This document shows positions 11,201 to 24,800 of a DNA stretch of 64,000 nucleotides, piece after piece. Each line of letters opens with the position of its first letter. Position 1 is the first letter of the stretch. Origin of the DNA: Lingula anatina (taxonomy: Eukaryota > Brachiopoda > Lingulata > Lingulida > Lingulidae); NCBI RefSeq assembly GCF_001039355.2, contig NW_019776035.1:60071-124070 (forward strand), in the 5' to 3' direction. The position numbers and the translations under genes are program-made. The notes under the pieces were generated by a model. The model saw only the letters and a program-made list of their open reading frames with translations. It did no database searches and was not told where the DNA came from.

Positions 11201-14200
11201 TAAAATGTAGAATAAAAACTGTCCAAGATGCACACTGTGGAAGGCATATTCACAGTCTTTGTTTCTGACTGAAAGAACATTTGGATTAGATGTGCCCTGA
11301 CATGGTACATCAGTTGAGAGCAAATCACCATCTGTCCGTGTTTTTGTTGTGTTTTTGTGAAAGGAGTTAAGCAATTTTCTCCACTCTTCTTGTAATTAAC
11401 ATTGTTATTTTACACAGCAGGCTATTTTCTATTCTAATTAGGAAAAAATATCTTTCTTCAGTTGTGTTCTTGGAGAAAAAAAATTTCTTAGAGAATGAAG
11501 TATCCCAGTAAAGTTAAGAAAGCCATTTTTTTTTAGCTCATCTTCCCTGTTTTAATAGACCTGTGTGTTGATTGCATTTTGATACCTTGCCCCTACATCT
11601 TTTTTCATTCATTAAGAACATTGTATCAGAATACATTTTATTGCTCAAATTTTAATTAAAAAAAATTGCTATACTAGGCCTCTGTGCACACCTTGGATTT
11701 TTATCAATAGGTCTGTATTTTGTTGGTAGGAAAGGGGTGGGTGTTAATTATAGTGCTTGGGGATGAGTCCTATGATATATTTTTTGACTCTGTACCCTTA
11801 AAGAACGATTTATCCAATAAAGTTAAAGGTGTCTTACTAGAATTTTGATATTCCCTAGTGGGCTTGTAGTTAACACTTGAAAGCAAATCCCCCGCCCCTT
11901 ACGTTACTGTGCTCATCTGTATAACATGGAAGACAGCCAAGGGTTGCAGCAGAATTAAAACCCAGACCGCAGAGTAATTATGTGCTTAATTAATCTTCAA
12001 ATTGCTGCACAGACACTTAAGGCACAGTCATGTTACTTAGCAAGTTGGTGGGGAGGAAAATGTAGAGACCAAAGAAACTTGATTGACCCAGAATTAGAGA
12101 TCTGAAGAAGTTTTTAAATGCTGAATTTGTGATATAAGTGAGAGTGAGCTGTTATTTTTTATCAGTCTGCAAAAGACGACAAATTGTTTCAGTTTTGTGT
12201 CAAACATGGCAGCATGCATCTTTTAATATTTGTCAATCACAATAACATTTTTAATTTTTATTTCAAAAGCTGACAGTCTGTTTTTTAACCTCACCAAGTT
12301 GACAAAGAATAAGCTATAAATTGAGGAACACAAGTATATGTTCCCAAACCTGTGTTAATTGCTATAAGTACCTGCTAGCACAGTAGGTCATGCTAGCTGA
12401 TTTTGCTCACAGCAATGCATGACCCGCCATGGAGACCTGTGTATATGTTGAACATATTTAAGGGCTTTATGACGCCTCTAAAAATTATAGTAGACTGAAA
12501 TATGACAACTTGTACTTATGCATGTTTTTGAATTATACATTGTAGATATAATTATATATTATAAGCATTAAATTAAATTATTTTTAGCTATTTGTTTTTT
12601 TTATATTTTTAAGAGATACTGGTATATGTGAAAAGCACCATCAATTTGAATAGCATTCAACATTGGTTAACTTGAACATTTTTCAAAGAGTATTGAAATT
12701 TTCAGTCTATCGCAGTGTGCAAATGTATTAAATTAGTTACGGTAGAAAGGTGGTTGCTAAAGGTAATATGAAAAACTGTTGTTGGAATTTTTTAGAATTT
12801 ACACATAACACACACACATATACATGTATGTAATGCTAATGCAAATTCATTTTGTTATAAAATATTTAAATATTTTACGTCAAAGAGACAACTTCATCCT
12901 TTTAAGCCTGACTGACTACATACAGTGTATACATCAAGAAGCAGATGAATATTCAATAATCATCAAACAAATACTCTATGGCAGTGAATTTTATTGCCAT
13001 GCAAAAGCAAGTCTTTCAATAATTGACTTGTTAAGGTAGGAAGAAACCAGCCAGCAGGAATGGAGTGAATTCCAGGAGACCCTACAAAACTTGGGGGAAA
13101 AAAAGATCCAAACAACCCACTGTAAACCTGAAACCATGTCTCTTCTCCCAGATGCACCATACCACAACTGTTCAGACAGAAAATTTTAACATTTTTCTTT
13201 GATCTAAGGGTCAGGCCACAACTGCTGTGCCTCTCGTATCAATCAGATCGGGGAACGGGCTGCACATTGCTGAAGAGCACCAGCAGTAATTGTTATTAAT
13301 CAGCGGAGACCTGACTTGATACCTTTAGATGCCACCTGGGGAAGCGGAGGTTTTTTGTCTGGTCGCCTGCTAGTAGGCCACCAGGGTTGTACATCTTTGT
13401 GAAGTTTGAGGTGGCCGTGTAGAGTATGTTGTGTAGATATTTGCATTGGTAATAGTGATATTGATAGGTTTAGAACATAGTAGATTAAGGCCAATACTGA
13501 ACCCCCTGATGAACTGAAGTTGTTTTCACTGAGTTTTACCTTGGACACATGAAGGGATCAGTGTGAAATTACAGACCAGAAAAATTAAAAGTCGTATGTA
13601 CTATCACTATCACATTTATGAACATTTATCAAGTAGCAGCTCACAAAATTTTCGCATGTGTTACCCTTGCTGCAAATTATGATGTAGCAGATATTAAGAC
13701 AAGACCAGTGCAGTAAGATATATTTGAACGAATATCTGTTATTGTACATGTTCCATTCATAAAAGATAGGAAGATAAAGTCACCGAGATACTCAGTAGAT
13801 ATTGATTACATGCCGTCTAGCATATTTGTATAGATTGCATGTGGTATCATCATTATCATGCAATTCTCTGTATGTCGTATGTTTTGATATGTGAAACTTT
13901 GTGTATGATTGATGTTCATGCTAATTGTTTAGTATTGTATTTGTCATATATAAGCAGTATCAGTTTTGAAAAAAATGTGATCCCCCTTAAAGAGAACAAA
14001 GAATGGGTAATTTACACTGTTTTTTTACTTCCTCATATTCTTCTGTTTTCCTCAAGTCTCGCTCTTTCTCTTTCTCTCTCCCTCTCACCCACACACACAC
14101 CTTATATTGTGTATTTGTCAGATAAAACATATCTTCAGTTTGTTAACCTTATTATACATTTATGAATACATGCATATATATAAGGAAATGAAATCCCCCA

Positions 14201-15806
14201 GTTAATTGGCGTGGAAGCCAGAGTGTTAATGGAACTTCACTTGATGTGTGAGAATAAATACAATCATTTATTGATTAATTTGTGAGCTCTCGCTCAAGAT
14301 TACTCATGGCAGTGCTAAGGAGTTTTGTACTTCTTAAGAAATCTTTTCTTTTTGTAATAACGTCTTATTTTCCATTATGTTGGTAAATTTACATGACTGA
14401 GCAACCAGATTTTTTTTTCATTTGGTGATGGAATTCTGTTTTCACTAATTATGAGGTTGATCATATTCATATAACATCTTTTACTAGTTACTTTCAAGTA
14501 CTACACTTAACACAGTCACTGAGGCCCAACAGTAGTTAGACTAACATAAAGTCATTCCTGATATTATTCCACTTTTTTTGAAAGAAATCAGATGGGGAAT
14601 AGAATTACTATCTCAGTTAGGGCTGATTCATCTCTGATAGCCTGTCAAATCTCATTGTGGTGTTCTCTTAGATGTTGGTTTATAATTGCTGGGTTAGGTC
14701 TGGTCCACACTTAAAGATCAGGGCCAGTTTTTCAAAAGTAGGTTAATTTCAAAGTTGGGTCTTTAATAGTAGTCTTGGTAGTCTTATTTAGCCCAGGGTA
14801 AATTGGCAGCCTGTAAAAGTAAGAACATGTTATTGTTAACCTGTTTTTTAAAAGGATAAAAATTGTCTTATTTGAGGGATAGGTCTGGTTCACACTTAAA
14901 GATCAGGGGTTGGGGTTGGCCTTCTGGGTACCAAATCAGAATTGGTTTATTGGAATGTGATGTGAACTCTTCCTTTGCTTTACTATTCATATAATCAAGC
15001 ACTTGGGAGGCTGGTCATATGGTGCTTTGATAGCACTGGCAATATATTAAAATGAAATACTGCAATTGACCATTACTGATTTTCAATTAACATTCAGTTT
15101 GATAGTATTCATCATAAGCCCCAGTACTTCAAAGTAAACTTCATTGTAGTAAATGGGAAAATTGCTGCTTTTGATTTCTTTGATCACTCACACATTGCCC
15201 AATTTGTTCAATTTGTTATTATCAGAAGTGAAGTGATGAAGAAGACAGTTTCATTTATAATAATGATAATTCATGTTTCAAATAACAGATCAAATACATC
15301 ATTTTCCAGGCTTTTTATGTACATTTATTTGCCCACATGAAGATCCAGAAGACTGAAAAAAAGAGGAAAAAGAAAAAAAAAACAAGTTCAAAAGAATATT
15401 AAAAGGCCCATACACAAGAAATAGGGTTTTCATTTTCTCTCTTTTGTCTCTTTAGAAACTGTTTATTTATTTATTTATTTATTTTAATACATGGTTTGTC
15501 AGGGAAAAGGAGATATATTTGCCTTTAGTTTTCCATGAAACAACATGCAGCATGCTGCTAGAACTAAATGTGTATTTCAACTATTTGTATCAACTTGCAC
15601 TGTACATCCCCCTATGGTAATAATGCTGTTAGCACACAGGCCAATAACCAGCAATTTCAAGGGTCGGGGGGGGGGGGAGTTCTATTTCTGATAAAGTGAA
15701 CTTATCACTTTGTGCGTACCTAGATCAATTTTAACCCAGAGCACACCTTTTTTCTGGCAAAAAGGATAGTTTGTTTGACCCCCCCTTCCCCTGCCCCCTC
15801 TCTCCT

Positions 15807-15842
<36 letters not shown>

Positions 15843-18800
15843 CCCCTTTGGTTACAGGCCTGGCATGAAGCATTTATTGGTTACCCCAGCTGAGATGCTA
15901 GATTTCTAGGGGGTCAGGAGGAGGAAAGGAGGTTATCTATACTAGAGGCTAGCTGAGTGATAACATTAATTCCATGCAAAAATATTCACTGGACAGAGAT
16001 GATAAAAATGTACAGAATTAGCAAGAGACATATCTGTGAATATCTTGTGAAAAGTCAATCGATGGCCCTGGCGGATGGTAGGAAGGAAGTGATGTTGTGA
16101 CTCCATTGATGATATTTACTCTTGATAAACATCTTACAGAGGTTACAAGAAATGTACGAATAGTAAAAAAAAAAAAAACTTATACAAAAAGAGAGAAAAA
16201 AAAAACAGGCAAATGGAGTGCATTCAACGGTGTGACATTTTTACCAAATGAAGTGATCTAAACCTGTGTTGGGAACAGGTATTTTGTACATGTACCCCCA
16301 GGCGCTAGCAACTTTACATGGTTAATAACATGTTTCTTCAGTTACTTGCTCAGAGCTTCTTGCAGAAATTCCTAGAGTTTCAGATTTCTGCTAGGATAAG
16401 ACTTGTTATGAGTTAGAAGGCTCACCTGTGGTCTCTGGACCAAACACTACATGTACATGTGGAAATTCACACAGTAAAACGAAGGTCTGCAAATAGAAGC
16501 TTTACAGCCACTCTCCTTCTCTCTCTCTCTCTCTATCTTGACGTTTGCTTTATTGCAACTCACTTTGCCTCCTCTATTTCCTTCTCTCTCTCATATACAC
16601 ATGCATACTCCACACACATGCATATATACACACACTCTTTTTTATCTCCATTTCTTTCTTTTTCGTAATTTCTCTCCTGTCTTCCAGTCTTTTTTTACTC
16701 TCTCTTCCCCCCCCCCATCTCTCCCACTCCATCTCCATTCAACCATACACTTCTGCAGCCATCAATTCTGTGCATTCTCCATCATTACTGTGTATTGTTC
16801 ACTTAAACATGCCATAGTTAATCATCAACATCATTACTTTCAAACCGTGATGCAGTGATGAGCAATCATTACATTACATTCACAAGAAAATTATTGATGA
16901 CAATAACACATCAACTTCAACTGCATAGGACCAACAATCAATTTTGGTTCTGAAAAAGGGTGACTAGTATTTTGGCAAGCTTTGAATGCAATGTGCCTGA
17001 AAGAAAGTGTCTGTATAACAAAGCACTGACAAAACCATGATAGAAATCAACATCAGAACATTTAGATTTACCAGTAACAATTGATATTTTTGAAACAGGA
17101 ATAAGGATTATATATAATTTGTAGACTCAGAGAGTTTTATTTGGAATCATCCTTTTCCTTATCAGTTTTTACTTACTTATCTACTAAATCGTATTCTATT
17201 ACTTGAAGCCTGTCTTTCTTGTCTTATCTTTGTCATTTTTATGTNCCTCTAGTTTATTTATTTATTTATTTATTATATATTAATTTTTTGCTGAAGCTCC
17301 TGTTAGACTTAGCTTGTGACTGTTTTACTATAATGAGAGAGAGCCAAAATTTGCTTTCCAAGCAGTCACAAGGCCGTACATTTTAACAGAGGCATTTCTT
17401 AAGTGTTGAAAGGCACACTGTTCACACTGTGTGTGTCCCAGTTTGCAGTCCTGAGTGAGTGTTACTGTTTTGTGGCAGGTGTACTGTGAGGTAAACTATA
17501 GTGATCAATATCCCAGCCCATTTATACATTTCAACAAGGTGGAGGCACCTTATAGTTAAATACTGTTGAAGTATGTGTGAAATGATACAATGATCTTTTA
17601 AATTGCAGCATAGAACATGTGTTAATTCTTTGATCTGTGCTGATAGTGATCACCCATAGTTTATGTCATATCTGACTGATGCGTTAAACCTAAAGAATCT
17701 TTAAAAGATGTTTTGCTTTTCCACATGGCTTACTGACACATAATCATTTTCACCAGAAAGCTTTATACTTCAACTTATTTAAATTTCATTTACTCTATAT
17801 GTCACAACAGACTGATGTGGTGAACTTCTGCATGATCATCTATGCCCCCTTGACTTGCTGTTATATCTTTTTTCACCAAAATAGCCATGAGTTTTGGCCT
17901 GTTTAAGTTACTGTACACTGCATTTAATTAGCCATTAGGAAAAAATGCTCAAATAAAACATGTAATTTGAGTTTGGTACAACATGATTTTTAGGACCCCC
18001 TTTTTTTTTGAAGACACATGCAGGTCACCATTTTCTGTAATAAATTGATTAATGTATTTCCAATATTCCTTTCCAGGAAGTCTCTGTTTTGTCTTGAAAA
18101 TCATTTTTCCTGGGGAAATGTGGACTTTTTGTTGGAAACTAGTGCAAACTAACACTTTTATTGATTGGCTACACTCCAGGATGTCAAAATAGTGCATTGT
18201 TTAATTTTATTGGTTGATCAAATCAGATGCTCTCCAGCATAGCAACTGTGTGAACAAAGCAGGCAGTTTATTGATAATCTTTTCTCAGGGGTTGTGTTAT
18301 TTTCTAGATATAATTTCTCTTCTGAATCTCACAGAAATTTTGTAGTTATTTCAATAAAGTGATGGGCAAACAGAAGGAAAGATTGCAGCATGCTGCCTGG
18401 TATTTAAAGTCCTGTAAAGATGAGGAGCTTTCTGTTGTGCCAGTGACCATAAAATGACATTTAAAGTAACAATTGGCAATTTGTCCACCAAACACTGCTG
18501 AGGGCAAGAATCATGTGGGTTGATGATGTATTCAAAGGGGAGAAATTATTTCTCTGAACTTATAATATATGAACCATAATATTTGTTGTACATGTGTCTG
18601 TATGATTGCTTTTTAAGTTATAAATTTTTCATTATTTTTTTTCTTAGACTTTATAGCAAAAGCTTAAGATTATTTAAATATTGAATAGAAATGGACTTTT
18701 TTATAAGCAGAAATGGTGCATCATCATCATCATTATTATCGTCATCACCACATTAAGTCTAAAATTGATCTTCCAACTTGATTGCAGCCAACATTGCTCA

Positions 18801-21800
18801 GTCCAAGATCATGTTATCCAGGTAGTTCTTTTGAGATTTAGTTTGAAATGAAATTATTTTATTTCCCCTTGACAGTGATTTTCATAAGCAGTCAAGATAA
18901 TTTTTACAGCATGACCATTATACACACACCATATTTCTAACTTAAATAAGAACAACATATAAACTCTGCAGTTGAAAGGAGTTAAACAAATGTTACCCGT
19001 AACAATGCAGATCTATACACCTTTTAGGCCAGGCCAAGCATGAAGGCAACTGATGCGTCTGAAAATCATGAAGTTTCCTATTGTCACACTCAGTGTTCAA
19101 TTAGTTGGCTTAAAGAAGACGAACAAAAGATTTTCCAGTAATAGGATCATAATGAGGTCCAATCAGCCCAATCTTTATTAGGGGGCATTTCACAGTGGGC
19201 TGCTAATTGTCAATTATATCAGAAGATCTTTGTAATTATCTGTTCGTCTCTCTAACTGTGACATGACAAGGTTGCCAGATATTGAATGTGGAACTTGTGT
19301 ACAGTGTGTGTATGACCAAATGTGTTGTTCATCCTCTCAGGGCATACTAGATTTGTTCCAACTGAGTTGGTGAACATCTTCATTTCACTTTTTTTTTGCT
19401 GACTAAATCCTGAGAGATTTTTGTGCTTGACCTGCTAGTCATTGAGAGAATGTGAAAATGAGGTGGATAAGCAAATAGGCTTTAAGGCTTAAAGAAGAGG
19501 CATACATCCTTGAGAATATATGGTCCATGCAGAATGGTGCATGGTTTTAAATATGTCAAAAACATATTGCCTCTCTGTCAGTTAATAATTAAGATGATTT
19601 GAGAATACATAAAAAGAATACTCTGCATATATATATGTTATCATCTAACTGGACTATGTTAAAGAGTACATATTCCCCCTTTCTCAGTTGCAGCTTTTGT
19701 AGATTCAACATGCTGATAACCCTTTGAAAAAATCACTGGCAAACCTCTACATACAGTTTTAGTTTGGATGTGGTAACTGCATGAAGTCCCTTATGTTGAA
19801 TCCTGTATGTTTGGATATGTCACTGCTCTTTGTTATCATTGTCACATTACACAGTTACCCTGGCAGGATGTAGAGTCTGATGACAAGGTTGTCTAAATTC
19901 ACACTATTCTACAATAGACTGAGTCTGAGACTCCGTTCACATGAAAAATCTATTTTCTAAAAATCTATTTTCTATTCGCGGTATCTTGTGATCACTCCGA
20001 GCGCAGCCGAAATTAATTACAGCTTTGGAAGTAACTGGCTCGCTTTGCCAGTAATTACGCCACGGGGTATTCAAGGCACAGACCGTGATCACAAGATACT
20101 GCAAATAGAAAAAATATTTTTAGAAAATAGACTTTTCATGTGAACAGAGCCTAAGTGTGCAGATAGGCAGGAGGAATTGGGAGGGAGGGAGGGTGGGTGG
20201 GGGAGCGATCAAATTTAGGCTGGCTAATATCAGATTGAGCAATGAAGATTCATGCAAAATGTAGAATAAAAATTGTCCAAGATGCACACTGTGGAAGGCA
20301 TATTCTCAGTCTTTGTTTCTGACTGAAAGAACATTTCGATTAGATGTGCCCTGACATGGTACATCAGTTGAGAGCAAATCACCATCTGTCCGTGTTTTTG
20401 TTGTGTTTTTGTGAAAGGAGTTAAGCAATTTTCTTCACTCTTCTTGTAATTAACATTGTTATTTTACACAGCAGGCTATTTTCTATTCTAATTAGGAAAA
20501 AATATCTTTCTTCAGTTGTGTTCTTGGAGAAAAAAAATTTCTTAGAGAATGAAGTATCCCAGTAAAGTTTAGAAAGCCATTTTTTTTAGCTCATCTTCCC
20601 TGTTTTAATAGACCTGTGTGTTGATTGCATTTTGATACCTTGCCCCTACATCTTTTTTCATTCATTAAGAACATTGTATCAGAATACATTTTATTGCTCA
20701 AATTTTAATTTAAAAAAATTGCTATACTAGGCCTCTGTGCACCTTGGATTTTTATCAATAGGTCTGTATTTTGTTGGTAGGAAAGGGGTGGGTGTAAATT
20801 ATAGTGCTTGGGGATGAGTTCTAATAATATAATACTTTTTGACTCTGTACCCTTAAAGACCAATTTATCCAATAAAGTTAAAGGTGTCTAACTAGAATTT
20901 TGATATTCCCTAGTGGGCTTGTAGTTAACACTTGAAAGCAAATCCCCCCCCCCCCCCGCCCCTTACGTTACTGTGCTCATCTGTATAACATGGAAGACAG
21001 CCAAGGGTTGCAGCAGAATTAAAACCCAGACCGCAGAGTAATTATGTGCTTAATTAATCTTCAAATTGCTGCACAGACACTTAAGGCACAGTCATGTTAC
21101 TTAGCAAGTTGGTGGGGAGGAAAATGTAGAGACCAAAGAAACTTGACTGACCCAGAATTAGAGATCTGAAGAAGTTTTTAAATGCTGAATTTGTGATATA
21201 AGTGAGAGTGAGCTGTTATTTTTTATCAGTCTGCAAAAGACGACAAATTGTTTCAGTTTTGTGTCAAACATGGCAACATGCATCTTTTAATATTTGTCAA
21301 TCACAATAACATTTTTAATTTTTATTTCAAAAGCTGACAGTCTGTTTTTTAACCTCACCAAGTTGACAAAGAATAAGCTATAAATTGAGGAACACAAGTA
21401 TATGTTCCCAAACCTGTGTTAATTGCTGTACCTGCTAGCACAGTAGGTCATGCTAGCTGATTTTGCTCACAGCAATGCATGACCCGCCATGGAGACCTGT
21501 GTATATGTTGAACATATTTAAGGGCTTTATGACGCCTCTTAAAATTATAGTAGACTGAAATATGACAACTTGTACTTATGCATGTTTTTGAATTATACAT
21601 TGTAGATATAATTATATATTATAAGCATTAAATTAAATTATTTTTAGCTATTTGTTTTTTTTTAAATATTTTTAAGAGATACTGGTATATGTGAAAAGCA
21701 CCATCAATTTGAATAGCATTCAACATTGGTTAACTTGAACATTTTTCAAAGAGTATTGAAATTTTCAGTCTATCGCAGTGTGCAAATGTATTAAATTGGT

Positions 21801-24800
21801 TACGGTAGAAAGGTGGTTGCTAAAGGTAACATGAAAAACTGTTGTTGGAATTTTTTTAGAATTGACACATAACACACACACATATATGTAATGCTAATGC
21901 AAATTCATTTTGTTATAAAATATTTAAATATTTTACCTCAAAGAGACAACTTCATCCTTTTAAGCCTGACTAACTATATACAGTGTATCAAGAAGCAGAT
22001 GAATATTCAATAATCATCAAACAAATACTCTATGGCAGTGAATTTTATTGTCATGCAAAAGCAAGTCTTTCAATAATTGACTTGTTAAGGTAGGAAGAAA
22101 CCAGCCAGCAGGAATGGAGTGAATTCCAGGAGACCCTACAAAGCTTGGGGGAAAAAAAGATCCAAACAACCCACTGTAAACCTGAAACCATGGCTCTTCT
22201 CCCAGCTGCAGCATACCACAACTGTTCAGACAGAAAATTTTAACATTTTTCTTTGATCTAAGGGTCAGGCCACAACTGCTGTGCCTCTCGTATCAATCAG
22301 ATCGGGGAACGGGCTGCACATTGCTGAAGAGCACCAGCAGTAATTGTTATTAATCAGCAGAGACCTGACTTGATACCTTTAGATGCCACCTGGGGAAGCG
22401 GAGGTTTTTTGTCTGGTCGCCTGCTAGTAGGCCACCAGGGTTGTACAACTTGGTGAAGATTGAGTTGGCTATGTTGAGTATGTTGTGTAGATATTTGCAT
22501 TGGTAATAGTGATATTGATAGGTTTAGAACATAGTAGATTAAGGCCAATACTGAACCCCCTGATGAACTGAAGTTGTTTTCACTGAGTTTTACCTTGGAC
22601 ACATGAAGGGATCAGTGTGAAATTACAGACCAGAAAAATTAAACGTCGTATGTACTATCACTATCACATTTATGAACATTTATCAAGTAGCAGCTCACAA
22701 AATTTTCGCATGTGTTACCCTTGCTGCAAACTATGATGTAGCAGATATTAAGACAAGACCAGTGCAGTAAGATATATTTGAACGAATATCTGTTATTGTA
22801 CATGTTCCATTCATAAAAGATAGGAAGATAAAGTCACCGAGATACTCAGTACATATTGATTACATGCCGTCTAGCATATTTGTATAGATTGCATGTGGTA
22901 TCATCATTATCATGCAATTCTCTGTATGTCGTATGTTTTGATATGTGAAAATTTGGGTATGATTGATGTTCATGCTAATTGTTTAGTATTGTATTTGTCA
23001 TATATAAGCAGTATCAGTTTTGAAAAAAAAATGTGATGCCCCTTAAAGAGAACAAAGAATGAGTAATTTACACTGTTTTTTTTTACTTCCTCATGTTCTT
23101 CTGTTTTCCTCAAGTCTCCCTCTTTCTCTCTTTCTCTCTCCCTCTCACCCACACACACACACCTTATATTGTGTATTTGTCAGATAAAACTTATCTTCAG
23201 TTTGTTAACCTTATTATACATTTATGAATACATGCATATATATAAGGAAATGAAATCCCCCAGTTAATTGGCGTGGAAGCCAGAGTGTTAATGGAACTTC
23301 ACTTGATGTGTGAGAATAAATACAATCATTTATTGATTAATTTGTGAGCTCTCGCTCAAGATTACTCATGGCAGTGCTAAGGAGTTTTGTACTTTTTAAG
23401 AAATCTTTTCTTTTTGTAATAATGTCTTATTTTCCATTATGTTGGTAAATTTACATGACTGAGCAACCAGATTTTTTTTTTCATTTGGTGATGGAATTCT
23501 GTTTTCACTAATTATGAGGTTGATCATATTCATATAACATTTTTTACTAGTTACTTTCAAGTACTTGACACAGTCACCGAGGCCCAACAGTAGTTAGACT
23601 AACATAAAGTCATTCCTGATATTATTCCACTTTTTTTGAAAGAAATTAGATGGGGAATAGAATTACTATCTCAGTTAGGGCTTATTCATCTCTGATAGCC
23701 TGTCAAATCTCATCGTGGTGTTCTCTTAAATGTTGGTTTATAATTGCTGGGTTAGGTCTGGTCCACACTTAAAGATCAGGGCCAGTTTTTCAAAAGTAGG
23801 TAAATTTCAAAGTTGGGTCTTAAATAGTAGTCTTGGTAGTCTTATTTAGCCCAGGGTAAATTGGCAGCCTGTAAAAGTAAGAACATGTTATTGTTAACCT
23901 GTTTTTAAAAGGATAAAAATTGTCTTATTTGAGGGATAGGTCTGGTTCACACTTAAAGATCAGGGGTTGGGGTTGGCCTTCTGGGTACCAAATCAGAATT
24001 GGTTTATTGAAATGTGATGTGAACTCTTCCTTTGCTTTACTATTCATATAATCAAGCACTTGGGAGGCTGGTCATATGGTGCTTTGATAGCACTGGCAAT
24101 ATATTCAAATGAAATACTGCAATTGACCATTACTGATTTTCAATTAACATTCAGTTTGATAGTATTCATCATAAGCCCCAGTACTTCAAAGTAAACTTCA
24201 TTGTAGTAAATGGGAAAATTGCTGCTTTTGAATTGCTTTGATCACTCACACATTGCCCAATTTGTTCAATTTGTTATTATCAGAAGTGAAGTGATAAGAA
24301 GACAGTTTAATTTATAATAATGATAATTCATGTTTCGAATAACAGATCAAATACAACATTTTCCAGGCTTTTTATGTACATTTATTTGCCCACATGAAGA
24401 TCCAGAAGACTGAAAAAAAGAGGAAAAAGAAAAAAAAACAAGTTCAAAAGAATATTAAAAGGCCCATACACAAGAAATAGGGTTTTCATTTTCTCTCTTT
24501 TGTCTCTTTAGAAACTGTTTATTTATTTATTTATTTATTTTAATACATGGTTTGTCAGGGAAAAGGAGATATATTTGCCTTTAGTTTTCCATGAAACAAC
24601 ATGCAGCATGCTGCTAGAACTAAATGTGTATTTGTATCAACTTGCACTGTACATCCCCCTATGGTAATAATGCTGTTAGCACACAGGCCAATAACCAGCA
24701 ATTTCAAGGGTCGGGGGGGGGGGGGGGAAGTTCTATTTCTGATAAAGTGAACTTATCACTTTGTGCGTACCTAGATCAATTTTAACCCAGAGCACACCTT

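Larger units (their letters stand above)
8200..17244 (+). repeat. 9-kb duplicated intronic block, copy 1
   Basis: From the (TTTA)n tract through 17244 this block matches 17252-26273 almost base for base, for example the segments GCTCCTGTTAGACT at 8252 and 17294. Differences are scattered substitutions, small indels in homopolymers, one whole MITE (9521-9683) present only here, and a different foldback sequence at about 11014-11112. The block lies wholly in intron 1 and has no recognisable exon. The single N at 17245 directly follows it. Confidence 0.9.

Noticed and set aside
12963-13548. Minus-strand frames of 65 and 82 codons kept in both blocks
   Set aside because: The blocks are too similar for conservation to mean anything, and substitutions in the cluster at 13394 change residues freely. 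No recognisable domain.
16459-16858. Frames of 69-106 codons rich in Ser, Leu, His and Thr
   Set aside because: They are produced by (TC)n and (CA)n low-complexity sequence and differ between blocks.
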